A stretch of 23,094 nt of DNA from JBOHUC01 sp050733935 (GCA_050733935.1 JBOHUC010000078.1:1-23094); one strand, 5' to 3'. Positions 9,501 through 17,662 are shown, counted from the stretch's first letter. Made by a program: numbers and translations. Notes: generated by a model from the sequence alone, not told the origin.

Positions 9501-10392
9501 GCACACCCGTGGCGGCGGTCGGGAGCTCGAACGGCAGGTTGATCTTGTACCCGCTCTGCCGGGCCATCGCGTCGACGTCGGCCGGCTTGTTGTCGATGCG
9601 AGTGCGCGACTCCCGGACCCACGTGCGGCGGAGCCCCGACGCCGTGAGCTCGCGCGCGTAGTCCTCGAACGTGACGGAGCGGGCCGGCGAAAGCGGAACG
9701 TCCGCGGCCGAGAGCGACGTTTGCACCGTGCCGGCTTCGGGATCGACCGACACTGCAACCGCGCGCGCATCGACCGGGTAGCGAAGCGGCGAAGCCTCTT
9801 CGTCGGTGAAGAGCTCGCCTGCGTACTGGAAGCGTGGCAGCGCGAGCGTGCGCACGCGCGGTGTCCACGAGACCCAGGCCGTGCGATCGAGCGACGAGCC
9901 GAACGGAGCCGTCCGTCCCCCAGCTCCCGGTGCCACCGCGAACGGCGCCCCGCCGTTGGCCCCCGCCACGAACGGTGCTCCGCCGTTGGCGGTGACCACG
10001 GGAGTCTCGGGGACGAACGGCCCCCGCCATTCGGGAACCGTCGCGATCGTGTCGGGCGGGGGAGCGAGTGCGCGCGCAAGCGTGCTGTCGGAGAAGAGCG
10101 TGCTGTCGGTCGTGCGTGTCGTGTCCACGGCACTCGCGCGTGCGAGCGCGCGGAGGCTATCGGTCGTGCGGTTCCGGAGGCTGTCGGCAACGCGGGCGCT
10201 CTCCGCGCGCGCGGACGATGCGCCGGCCGTCGCGCTGTCGCGGGCAGCCGGATCGCCCGCTTGAGCGCCGGCAGCGCCCGCGAGCCTTAGAGCAACGAAG
10301 ATGGCCGCGACGAGGCCGAGGACACGCCCTGTGACGGAGGGGGTCCCCGAGGGCTTCGAGCGACGCGGGGGATGGGTAAAACGAGATCGCAA
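3589..10392 (-). CDS. sprA: SprA-like giant outer-membrane protein (type 9 secretion translocon family)
   Basis: In Bacteroidota SprA is the roughly 36-strand beta-barrel through which type 9 substrates cross the outer membrane. This product has about 2267 residues, close to the family size. After a signal peptide (hydrophobic core VLGLVAAIFVALRLAGA, then AQA) comes a low-complexity stretch with an NGGAPF repeat. A first SprA N-terminal domain follows at about 290-450 (SNWDNRISG, DEILKSVDLGNTNLSLPGTQ, LFGAKAAARLGG). A second related segment lies at about 870-1000 and contains the diagnostic YIDDFEG near 972. LIWYNPVN occurs near 1018, an Asp-rich Ca-binding-like segment near 1130-1155, and a collagen-like GAP repeat near 1930-1945. 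The C-terminal barrel ends in Phe. The start is uncertain: TTG at 10392 is the only candidate between the lptF start and the signal peptide, and its ribosome site is weak. Confidence 0.88.
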   Translation of the reverse strand: MRSRFTHPPRRSKPSGTPSVTGRVLGLVAAIFVALRLAGAAGAQAGDPAARDSATAGASSARAESARVADSLRNRTTDSLRALARASAVDTTRTTDSTLFSDSTLARALAPPPDTIATVPEWRGPFVPETPVVTANGGAPFVAGANGGAPFAVAPGAGGRTAPFGSSLDRTAWVSWTPRVRTLALPRFQYAGELFTDEEASPLRYPVDARAVAVSVDPEAGTVQTSLSAADVPLSPARSVTFEDYARELTASGLRRTWVRESRTRIDNKPADVDAMARQSGYKINLPFELPTAATGVLGRGGPSLNVSGSERISIAGTSNWDNRISGTGVRRSLFPQLDMRQDLDIRLDGSLGDKVRVDVAQNSANTVPLSNRIGIHYTGYDDEILKSVDLGNTNLSLPGTQYVSYSGRNEGLFGAKAAARLGGTDVALIASKQEGRSERKSFQGTAQEVIRQIDDLNYIKGKYFFLQRPTAQLQTNSRIEIGTVKVFVDDKNGNNNQGVRAGFAEIDPAGAPGSSPRIPGEFDGLRELTDYEITFTFYGERFPVLVLKSALSNAQVLGVSYVEVLADGTRRTVGSAPDCSNDPSVPCDSLRLQILQAPRDLLPAAASSDFFETDSTVAPFIVTRDYEIKSFYDLQTTNIDPKSLTFEIRRYDAALEEATDAYKEGTDLFTYLQITGIDLFKDNGSGSPLEGQDQTVDKFTNADFLDVDRGILFFPDLRPFDPRVGPRPDSSPVEEFFFRPRVTGTDQTIPGLRKRIYWPPGLANPPGIPGGGITPVGLESNRNVYDKRNILLINDRKYYIYAKFTGSDFSGTISLGQTGLLEGSEVIAIEGVPLERNKDYTIDYDAGIVTLLTARARENRARLTIDYSFAPLFSQAGRTLVGGAFGYRGIEKSLGGAFIYESKGQQELRPRLGEEPTRTMIGDVYTQFSLKPYALTRLADRLPGYSTTEPSRIDVNAEVGFSMPNPNTKNTIYIDDFEGNRDSYTAAMSRLAWKWPSPPLSIDGALTDTVDADYTELIWYNPVNTVQAADLNPRLSENEGAQNFVNVLDLYIPKAPAVRIHPELWTGITTTVEPDGADFSRMQYLELWINDWRSLDVRGNPNLKLHVDLGIVSEDAQRAPGVSPNELLDSEDKNRDGKYDPSDNPDIREDTGADGIADEREADLYDLSTATDVDKHGDNFQTSPVNLSDETQQIQRYDPLNYIGPTLSEKSKGTYESGSRLFTEDLNSDQSLDRLNSYVRYSLALGDEAALAPYLIFAAESTLTLSGQPVAPNNGWKRYRIPLDVNDSNVRSVIGNGSLATVKHMRVWLEGIESFQGDAAAPKGSEFSDGRQPLIEIAAVDVVGNRWRINALDDATVQANGSVVARNVNNQEDRNIYTPPPGTVQGEGNLGGAEDSQREQSIALEVTRLAVGANALIFKDQLLPEDYTRYSSLGFYLAQFEFQDQDSARFYLRMGYDERNYYEYSRPVRNAPAAPSVPTPWQQIVLNLTDFTSLKLDRPAGSVADTVDRGDERFVVVGSPTFTRIQRLSIGVSSDRAVVDTSTAWRSMNTISGTVWIDDLRALNVERTPGIANRVTVNAKVADLFMFTTNWDRTDENFQRLGQTTGSNINSDRIAFSGTFQPHRFVTTTGVALPISFSYARASSTPRLRTGTDIFLSGSDAEAERSTSVDRSFGVTFSKTGDRNPILKNTIGRATLNFNFADRVSHTPTQADSSRTLSGGGSYSIAPAEWFAVPVPGLKTRAGGRHKFQILPQSASIAFAMTTTRSFVYKRSLDDAVDAYSLQSDVYRKTALYQLGASWRPLPFGSYSLTATRNAFIPGIEPDRILGINFGTMTNFNQRIDGRVVLPVHTFVRPSLDFATSYTEARTPDLSPDLSLGSFTNSTNAGIGWEIPLTRLAGVAKPPTSVNPMPNVPRRTAPGDTAAFDTTRAGVPPGAPGAPGAPVPSGGGFSIPVGRTLSRLGNISLRGTFSRSTAFSRYSGVPSVPYRLGIARDPNTQWNGDEVQSIYRGPQATDNAQRTYSGDASTTVALVGRSTARARLNYTNTNRVYNTQVSNTKNVTFPDLSFEWGSVARVLRLQGMFSALNAQTRWNTVRTTEGANLSNPTSKQFASGFSPLLSLSGQTRGQAQVLFSVDRKKSRRDDFGTRRATRREGQTTLRASINRSYTQGQKVPIFGGSGLKSTLTLQLDGTFDKRTGQTEAFGTSSSKINTDRFDINSSGTYAFSTYVNGTLGLGFSQARDLQIRNVEGDPLVTRSIRLELTGSVRF

Positions 10393-10483
10393 GTTCGGCT
10401 CGTGGGGCTCCGGTCGGTGGTGACCAAGGGAGGCCGGCAGGTCCCGCTTGGCCGGACCCCCAACCCGGGGTAAGGTCGCGTCC
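10393..10483. promoter_or_regulatory. Divergent intergenic region between sprA and lptF
   Basis: This 91-nt stretch separates two oppositely transcribed envelope genes and must hold promoters for both unless they start further inside the genes. The only sigma70-like pair seen on the plus strand is TTGGCC-N17-TAAGGT. It is weak, and its -10 overlaps the lptF ribosome site (GGGGTAAGG). No convincing minus-strand promoter was found. Confidence 0.3.
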
Positions 10484-11911
10484 ATGCGGACCTTACGGAT
10501 GTACGTCCTGCGGCTCCACGCGGTTCCCTGGCTGTTGGGTTTCGGCGTGGTGACGTACCTCCTCCAGCTCGATTTCCTGGTCGACATCATGGACCTCTTG
10601 ATCGGCCGCGGGATCCCGTTCGGGGCGGTCCTCGAGCTCTTCGTCCTCTCCCTGGGCTGGATGGTCGCCCTCTCGGTCCCGTGCGGGGTCCTGGTCGCAA
10701 GCCTCATGACCTTCGGCCGGATGGCCCAGGACAACGAGATCACGGCGCTCAAAGCCAGCGGCATCAACGTCTTCCGGGTGATCCTCGCCCCCCTCACGGC
10801 GGCCTTCGTCCTGTTCCTGGGCCTCTCCGCCTTCAATTCGTGGGTCCTCCCGGAGACCAACCACCGGCTCGCGAACCTCATGGTGGACGTCTCCCAGAAG
10901 CGCCCGACCGTCCGGCTCGCCGAGGGGGTCTTCATCAACGACTTCCCGGGCTACAGCCTCCTCATCCGGCGGGTCGTCGGGACCACGAACGAGATGCGGG
11001 GGGTGACCGTCTTCGAGTTCGGGACGAACCCCTCCCCCAACATCATCGTGGCCGAGCGGGGCCACCTCAGTTACCTGCCGGACGGGGACACGGCCCTCCT
11101 CGAGCTCAGGGACGGCGTCCTGCACGAGGTGCCGGGCGACGTCCCCGGGGCGCGGAAGTACCGCCAGCTCCGCTTCGACGTCCACCGGATCTACGTGCCC
11201 GGAGTCGGATCGGCTCTCCGGAGGTCCATGCGCGACATGCGCTCGGACCGGGAGATGAACCTGGGGCAGCTGCGCGCCGAGATCCGTCTCGCCGACGAGC
11301 AGCTCCAGGCCGGGCGCGAGCGCGCGAACGAGACGCTCGCGCGCACGGGCATCCCTTCGCTCCTCCTCGTTCCGCGCGGCGACGGGACCGGGACCGGCAC
11401 CCCCGCGGCCTGGGTCGCGGCGATGGCCGCGTTCGTGCGCGGGCAGCAGTACGACCTTTCGTCCCTGCCGCCGTCCCTTCTCTCCGAGCTTCAGATCCTG
11501 CGCCTCGAGTTCGACACGCTGTCGCGGCGCAAGGCCTCACTCGAGGTCGAGCTCCACAAGAAGTTCGCGCTCGCGTTCGCGTGCGTCGTGTTCGTGCTCG
11601 TGGGAGCGCCGCTCGGCATGCGTGTGCGGCGGGGTGGGATCGCGATCGGCTTCCTCTCGATCGTGTTCTTCGCGTTCTACTACCTGTGCCTCCAGTTCGG
11701 CGAATCGTTCGCGGACCGGCTCCTGCTTCCGCCGTCGCTTGCGATGTGGCTCGCGAACTTCGTGCTCGGCGCGTGGGGACTGTGGGCCACGCTGCGCGCG
11801 TGCGAGGTGCGGATCCGACGGCGCGTCCGCCGCCTTCCGCTTGAGGCCCAGGCCGGCTCAACGGGCTCCGGCACGCCCGGCCTCGCGGCCGGCGGGAGCG
11901 CGGCCGGGTGA
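10484..11911 (+). CDS. lptF: LPS export ABC transporter permease LptF
   Basis: LptF and LptG form the inner-membrane permease pair that, with the LptB ATPase, extracts lipopolysaccharide and passes it to LptC. The 475-residue product has the YjgP/YjgQ layout. Three N-terminal membrane segments are followed by a periplasmic beta-jellyroll (GVFINDFPGYSLLIRR, VTVFEFG, ERGHLSYLPDGDTALLELRDG), and three membrane segments close the protein (ELHKKFALAFACVVFVLVG onward). About 110 residues between the jellyroll and the fourth membrane helix (about 250-360) are Arg/Glu/Leu-rich and partly coiled-coil-like, longer than usual. The ATG at 10484 follows GGGGTAAGG by 8 nt and begins with MRTLRMYVLRLH as in the family. 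An upstream in-frame start would add an unsupported leader. lptG follows with a 4-nt overlap. Confidence 0.93.
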   Translation: MRTLRMYVLRLHAVPWLLGFGVVTYLLQLDFLVDIMDLLIGRGIPFGAVLELFVLSLGWMVALSVPCGVLVASLMTFGRMAQDNEITALKASGINVFRVILAPLTAAFVLFLGLSAFNSWVLPETNHRLANLMVDVSQKRPTVRLAEGVFINDFPGYSLLIRRVVGTTNEMRGVTVFEFGTNPSPNIIVAERGHLSYLPDGDTALLELRDGVLHEVPGDVPGARKYRQLRFDVHRIYVPGVGSALRRSMRDMRSDREMNLGQLRAEIRLADEQLQAGRERANETLARTGIPSLLLVPRGDGTGTGTPAAWVAAMAAFVRGQQYDLSSLPPSLLSELQILRLEFDTLSRRKASLEVELHKKFALAFACVVFVLVGAPLGMRVRRGGIAIGFLSIVFFAFYYLCLQFGESFADRLLLPPSLAMWLANFVLGAWGLWATLRACEVRIRRRVRRLPLEAQAGSTGSGTPGLAAGGSAAG

Positions 11912-12993
11912 TCCTTCGCCTGCTCGACCGTTATCTGTTGCGCGAATTCCTGACCTTGCTCGCGCTCTCCCTGTGCGCCTTCATCGTGATCTTTGCGATC
12001 GTCGACCTGTTCGAGAAGATTCAGGACTTCATGGACGGTCACGCGTCGGCCTGGATCATCGCGCGCTATTACGCCTACAAGATTCCGTGGGTCATCGTGC
12101 AGGTGCTGCCGGTGGCGCTTCTCATGTCCACGTTCCTGACGCTCGGACAGATGAGCAAGTTCAACGAGCTCACGGCGATGGTGACCGCCGGGCTCTCGAC
12201 GGGTCGCATCATCCTGCCCATGCTCGCCGTGGGGCTCCTGTGCGTGGGACTGTCGTTCCTGCTCAACGAGTCGATCGTGCCGGACGCCACGAGGAAGCGC
12301 GACGCGATCCTCGACACCGAGGTGCGGCGACGCGTGCCCGGAAAGCCGCCCACGTACGCGAACCTCACCGTGCTCGGCCACGAGGGGCGCGTCTACACGG
12401 CCAAGCTCTACCACGTCGCCGAGCAAACGCTCCACGACGTGACCATCACGGAGTTCAAGGAGAATGCGATCGCGCGCCGGATCGACGCGCGGACGGCGCG
12501 CTGGGACGGGCACGAATGGACGTTCCGCGACGGCGTGGATCGCACGTTCGAGGGAGATCGCGAGATCGCCCGTCCCTTCGCGACCCTTCGGATTCCCGAC
12601 TTGCCCGAGCGCCCCGCGGACTTCGAGAAGGAATCGGAGGATCCGGACGAGATGGGGTTCGCCGCGCTCTCCGAGTACGTGAAGCGCCTCCGGCAGAGCG
12701 GCCTTCGCGTCGAGAAGTACGTCGTCGATCTTCACCTCAAGATCGCGTTCCCGTTCATCAACCTGATCGTGGTCGTGATGGGAGCCGCACTCGCGTCGCG
12801 CATGCGCAACGCGAACGCGGCGCTCGGCTTCGGCATCTCGGTGTTCACCGCTTTCTTCTACTACGGGCTCATGCGGGCCGGACAGGCGCTCGGCCAGGCG
12901 GGTACCGTTTCGCCGATCGCGGCGGCCTGGTTCGCGAACGCGCTGTTCGGCGCGGTCGCCACGGTCCTCCTCATTCAGGCACAACGCCGCTAG
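11908..12993 (+). CDS. lptG: LPS export ABC transporter permease LptG
   Basis: This is the partner permease of LptF in lipopolysaccharide export. The 361-residue product has the same architecture: MILRLLDRYLLREF at the start, three membrane segments including VLPVALLMSTFLTLGQMSKFNELTAM, a periplasmic beta domain (about 135-250), then three C-terminal membrane segments starting at DLHLKIAFPFINLIVVVMGA. The GTG at 11908 overlaps the lptF stop as GTGA, so the two are translationally coupled and probably made in equal amounts. The last 23 nt overlap the 3' end of the convergent comB gene. LptF and LptG are hard to tell apart by sequence; the naming follows gene order. Confidence 0.93.
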   Translation: MILRLLDRYLLREFLTLLALSLCAFIVIFAIVDLFEKIQDFMDGHASAWIIARYYAYKIPWVIVQVLPVALLMSTFLTLGQMSKFNELTAMVTAGLSTGRIILPMLAVGLLCVGLSFLLNESIVPDATRKRDAILDTEVRRRVPGKPPTYANLTVLGHEGRVYTAKLYHVAEQTLHDVTITEFKENAIARRIDARTARWDGHEWTFRDGVDRTFEGDREIARPFATLRIPDLPERPADFEKESEDPDEMGFAALSEYVKRLRQSGLRVEKYVVDLHLKIAFPFINLIVVVMGAALASRMRNANAALGFGISVFTAFFYYGLMRAGQALGQAGTVSPIAAAWFANALFGAVATVLLIQAQRR

Positions 12994-13755
12994 CCCGCGA
13001 GAGCACGCCGCCGCGCCCCTCCGGCACGGCTGAAAGCGCGTCCCGCCGGGCGGCCGCACGCAGGTCGGCGGCGAAGCGCGGCTCGAGCGCGAGCAGCATT
13101 CGGCCGTGCTCCGTGTGCGCCAGGAAGGCCTCGAGGGCGGGGTCGGCGGATCCGGCTTCGGCCGCAACCTCCCCCGTCATCAGGCGCCGCTCGAGCTCGC
13201 GCGCGCACGCGGTGTCCTCTTCTGATTCCTCGTCCTCCTTGCCCGCAGCCACGATCCAGATTTCCGGGCTTCGGCCCGCGCGCGCGCCGGCGGCCGCGAG
13301 TGTCGCCACGCGCCGCGCAACCGCCCGCAGGTTCACGTAGGCCGCAAGCAGCTGCAGTCCCGCTGCCGCTGTGCGCGCAAGCGCGAGCGTTCCGTTCGTC
13401 GTCGTCATGAAAAGCGTCCGGCCGGCCACAACGTCCCGCGTGTACTCCGACGGTGAATTCCCGAGATCGTATCCGGGAATCTTGAGCCCGCCGCGTTCGC
13501 CGCACAGGAGCGCATCGGGATCGCCTTCGCGCGCCGCCACCGCTTCCTCCGGCGTCCCGAATGCGCGCGCTCGCGCCGCCCCGTTTTCGAACGCGTAGAC
13601 GAGCGTGGTCGACGCGCGCAGGACATCGATCACGATGGCGATGTCAGGTGGAAGAGAGTCGGTTCGGGCCAGGTAAGCCGTGAGCTCTCGGCCCGAGAGA
13701 AAGAGGCGAATGGAGAGCGACGAGTCGCGCGGGGCGTCGGGGTCGCCGCCGGCGC

Positions 13756-13759
<4 letters not shown>
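12971..13759 (-). CDS. comB: 2-phosphosulfolactate phosphatase family protein (ComB)
   Basis: ComB hydrolyses 2-phosphosulfolactate to sulfolactate, a step known from coenzyme M biosynthesis in methanogens. Homologues occur in many bacteria with no coenzyme M. The 262-residue product has the family blocks IVIDVLRASTTLVYAFENGA, LLCGERGGLKIPGYDLGNSP and FMTTTNGTLAL, and an acidic Cys-containing segment (KEDEESEEDTACARELERR). The start is a GTG at 13759 overlapping the accC stop as GTGA, with no separate ribosome site, so translation is probably coupled to accC. The 3' end overlaps convergent lptG by 23 nt. The substrate in this organism is unknown. Confidence 0.88.
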
Positions 13760-15162
<1,403 letters not shown>

Positions 15163-15170
15163 GGAATGGT

Positions 15171-15185
15171 TTCCGGGGCCCGGAA
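15171..15185 (-). promoter_or_regulatory. Start-proximal hairpin in the accC leader
   Basis: TTCCGG / CCGGAA form a perfect 6-bp stem with a 3-nt loop ending 8 nt before the accC ATG. It would partly mask the weak ribosome-binding region (GGAAA) and could modulate translation of accC. Confidence 0.35.
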
Positions 15186-15190
15186 CGAAG

Positions 15191-15217
15191 CGCGCGGTCT
15201 CCCGAAGGAGCCGCGCG
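15191..15217 (-). terminator. Eleven-bp hairpin with UUCG tetraloop between orf193 and accC
   Basis: On the minus strand CGCGCGG-CTCC-TTCG-GGAG-A-CCGCGCG folds into an 11-bp stem with one bulged A and a C(UUCG)G tetraloop, an unusually stable motif. It is followed by CTTCGTTCC, a poor U-tract. It may act as a weak terminator or attenuator, an RNA-processing barrier, or a stabilising 5' hairpin for accC-comB mRNA. Confidence 0.45.
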
Positions 15218-15231
15218 ATCGGAGTGCAAGC

Positions 15232-15260
15232 AGGGTAAGCGATGCGAGAGCGCGGAACAA
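15232..15260 (-). promoter_or_regulatory. Weak candidate promoter upstream of accC
   Basis: On the minus strand TTGTTC (15260-15255) and TACCCT (15237-15232) are 17 nt apart. Each box matches about half of the sigma70 consensus. If used, the transcript would begin just before the UUCG hairpin. Evidence is motif spacing only. Confidence 0.2.
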
Positions 15261-15266
15261 GCGCGC

Positions 15267-15848
15267 TTAAAGCGGGTTTGCGGCCCGGGCCCGTCCCTCG
15301 AGGATCTGCGCGAAGGCTGCGGGAAACGCATACGCAGAAAGCCCGGGCCGCGCGCGGCTCACGGGGCCGGAGCGCGGCACGCGCGTCGCGTGTCGCTTGA
15401 CGAACGCGTGGAGGCGCTTCCAGAAGCGGAGCGTGGCCGGGTGCGCCGCCCAACCGATCGGCGCGTAGCGATCACCCACCCACGCGAACGTCGAAAGTCC
15501 GAGGACCTCGCCCTCCGGTCCTTCGCGCAGGTACTGCACCTGGAGCGTGATCACTCCCGGATGGTTCTCATCGATGCCCATGTGCTCGGGCACCGTGGCG
15601 CCGACTTCGGCGGCGAGCCAGAGGGCCATCGCAACTTCGTGCGAGTTGGGAGAGACCAGGAGCGGAACCGGGCCGGAGGGCCGGTGCCACAGCAAGTGGC
15701 GGCCTTCACGGAGCGAGACGATGCGCTTCACAGCGCGCGGCCGATCGTCGTCCGAGCGACGGATGAACGCGAGATCCGGCTGCCCGTTCAGCCATTCGAG
15801 GAGAATCGGGGCGTCGGCGCGATCGAGGTAGAGCGAGACCGAGGGCAT
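15267..15848 (-). CDS. Uncharacterised 193-residue protein
   Basis: I cannot assign a function. The product is soluble-looking, with no signal peptide or membrane segment, and is rich in Trp, Arg and His. Visible blocks are ILLEWLNGQPDLAFI, HLLWHRPSGPVPLLVSPN, GLSTFAWVGDRYAPIG, LRFWKRLHAFVKRHATRVPRSGP and, near the end, AFPAAFAQILEGRARAANP. From memory these resemble an uncharacterised bacterial family with an LWH-PSGP-PLL core and a C-terminal FPSAL...NP; I cannot verify this. The start is well supported: ATG at 15848, 7 nt after the pilT stop, with a GAGG ribosome site overlapping that stop. It is therefore probably co-translated with pilT, and it sits between pilT and accC. Confidence 0.8.
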   Translation of the reverse strand: MPSVSLYLDRADAPILLEWLNGQPDLAFIRRSDDDRPRAVKRIVSLREGRHLLWHRPSGPVPLLVSPNSHEVAMALWLAAEVGATVPEHMGIDENHPGVITLQVQYLREGPEGEVLGLSTFAWVGDRYAPIGWAAHPATLRFWKRLHAFVKRHATRVPRSGPVSRARPGLSAYAFPAAFAQILEGRARAANPL

Positions 15849-15855
15849 GCGCGCC

Positions 15856-17082
15856 TCAGTCTTTCGTCATCCAGTCCGGGAGAGTCCCGCGTCCGGCGGG
15901 CCCGGCCGGCGCGGCCTGGCGCGGCGGCTCGCCCGAGGTGACGCCGTAGCCTGCGGGACGCGACGCGCCCGGCAGGCTTCCCTGCTCGACCGCGGCCCAC
16001 GTGCGATCCGAGCTCGAGTTGATACCCCTCAGGTGCAGCTCGAACTCGTTCGGATTGGTGCAGGCCTTGAGCGCCTCCTCCTCGGTGATGTGCTGATCCT
16101 TGAGGAGCCGCATGAGCGACTGGTCGAACGTCTGCATGCCGTACTGGGTCACACCTTCTTCGATGATCGAGCGGAGATTCTCGAGCGGCTTGTTGAGCTG
16201 GAGCATCTCCTTGATCGTCGGCGTGTTGATCAGGATCTCGACCGCGGGAATGCGGCCCGAGCCGCCGCGCCGCGGGATGAGCCGCTGCGACACGACGGCC
16301 TGGAGGTTCGCCGCGAGCGAGTGCCGGGTCTCCTCCTGCTGGTGCGGCTCGAAGAACGAGAGCACGCGCTGCATGGTCATGGCGGCGTCGGTCGTGTGGA
16401 GTGTCGAGAACACGAGGTGCCCGGTGTCGGCCGCCATGAGCACGGTCTCCATCGTCTCGCGGTCGCGGATTTCGCCCACGAGAATGATGTCCGGGTCCTG
16501 GCGGAGGATCCGCCGCAGTCCTTCCGCGAACGAGTGGACGTCGACGCCGACTTCACGCTGGTGGATGGCCGACATCTTGTCGCGGTGCAGGAACTCGATC
16601 GGGTCCTCGATCGTGATCACGTTCCGGTTGATCTCGCGGTTCGCCTGGTCGATCAGGGACGCGAGCGTCGTGGACTTGCCCGATCCCGTGGCACCGGTCA
16701 CGAGCACGAGTCCGCGCGACAGGAGCGCGAACCTGTGGATGACCTCGGGCAGCCCCAGGTCCTCGAGGGTCGGAATCGAGATGGGAATCGTGCGGATCGC
16801 GATCGCGATCGTGCCGCGCTGATGGAAGATGTTGCAGCGGAAACGTCCGAGCCCGGGCAGGCCGAACGCGAAGTCGATCTCCTTCTCCGCGTCGAATTTC
16901 GCCCGCTGGGCCGGCGTGAGGAGCGAATCGACGACCACTTCCAGGTCCTGTGCGGACGGCGGCGGATTGCCGAGCGCGTAGAGCTCGCCGTCCACGCGGA
17001 TAAGCGGCGCCGTGCCGACCTTGACGTGCAGGTCGGAGGCCTTCGCCCCCGTCATTGCTTCGAGGACCTCGCGGATGTCCAT
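15856..17082 (-). CDS. pilT: Type IV pilus retraction ATPase, PilT/PilU family
   Basis: PilT-type ATPases depolymerise type IV pili and drive twitching and DNA uptake. The 408-residue product begins with MDIREVLEAMTGAKASDLHV. It has Walker A GATGSGKST (130-138), the Asp box TIEDPIEFLH (about 157-166), Walker B DPDIILVGEIRD (about 196-207) and the His box GHLVFSTLHTTDA (221-233). The PilT AIRNLIRE motif appears as ENLRSIIEEG (about 301-310), so PilU or a PilT variant is possible. A Pro/Gly/Ala-rich tail of about 40 residues follows the conserved core. The ATG at 17082 has GGAGG 9 nt upstream, just after a hairpin. No other pilus gene lies in the window; the neighbours accB and orf193 are unrelated in function. 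Confidence 0.93.
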   Translation of the reverse strand: MDIREVLEAMTGAKASDLHVKVGTAPLIRVDGELYALGNPPPSAQDLEVVVDSLLTPAQRAKFDAEKEIDFAFGLPGLGRFRCNIFHQRGTIAIAIRTIPISIPTLEDLGLPEVIHRFALLSRGLVLVTGATGSGKSTTLASLIDQANREINRNVITIEDPIEFLHRDKMSAIHQREVGVDVHSFAEGLRRILRQDPDIILVGEIRDRETMETVLMAADTGHLVFSTLHTTDAAMTMQRVLSFFEPHQQEETRHSLAANLQAVVSQRLIPRRGGSGRIPAVEILINTPTIKEMLQLNKPLENLRSIIEEGVTQYGMQTFDQSLMRLLKDQHITEEEALKACTNPNEFELHLRGINSSSDRTWAAVEQGSLPGASRPAGYGVTSGEPPRQAAPAGPAGRGTLPDWMTKD

Positions 17083-17098
17083 GCGCCCCTGCCTCCGA

Positions 17099-17115
17099 TC
17101 CGGAAGGGTTCCGGA
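17099..17115 (-). promoter_or_regulatory. Hairpin immediately upstream of the pilT ribosome site
   Basis: TCCGGAA / TTCCGGA is a perfect 7-bp inverted repeat with a 3-nt loop, ending 2 nt before the GGAGG ribosome site of pilT. It could affect pilT translation or mark an mRNA processing site between accB and pilT. Confidence 0.4.
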
Positions 17116-17125
17116 CGTTGCGACC

Positions 17126-17145
17126 CCGCCCGTCGTACCGGGCGG
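17126..17145 (-). terminator. Second hairpin between accB and pilT
   Basis: CCGCCCG / CGGGCGG form a perfect 7-bp stem around a 6-nt loop about 30 nt after the accB stop. There is no U-run, so it is a structural element or weak terminator rather than a clear intrinsic terminator. Confidence 0.35.
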
Positions 17146-17176
17146 CGCCGCACGGGCAGGAATCGCGTCGGGCGGG

Positions 17177-17662
<486 letters not shown>

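Noticed and set aside
10393..10938. N-terminal extension of sprA running through the lptF 5' end
   Set aside because: The extra 182 residues read as antisense to lptF and precede a normal signal peptide, so they cannot be part of the mature gene.
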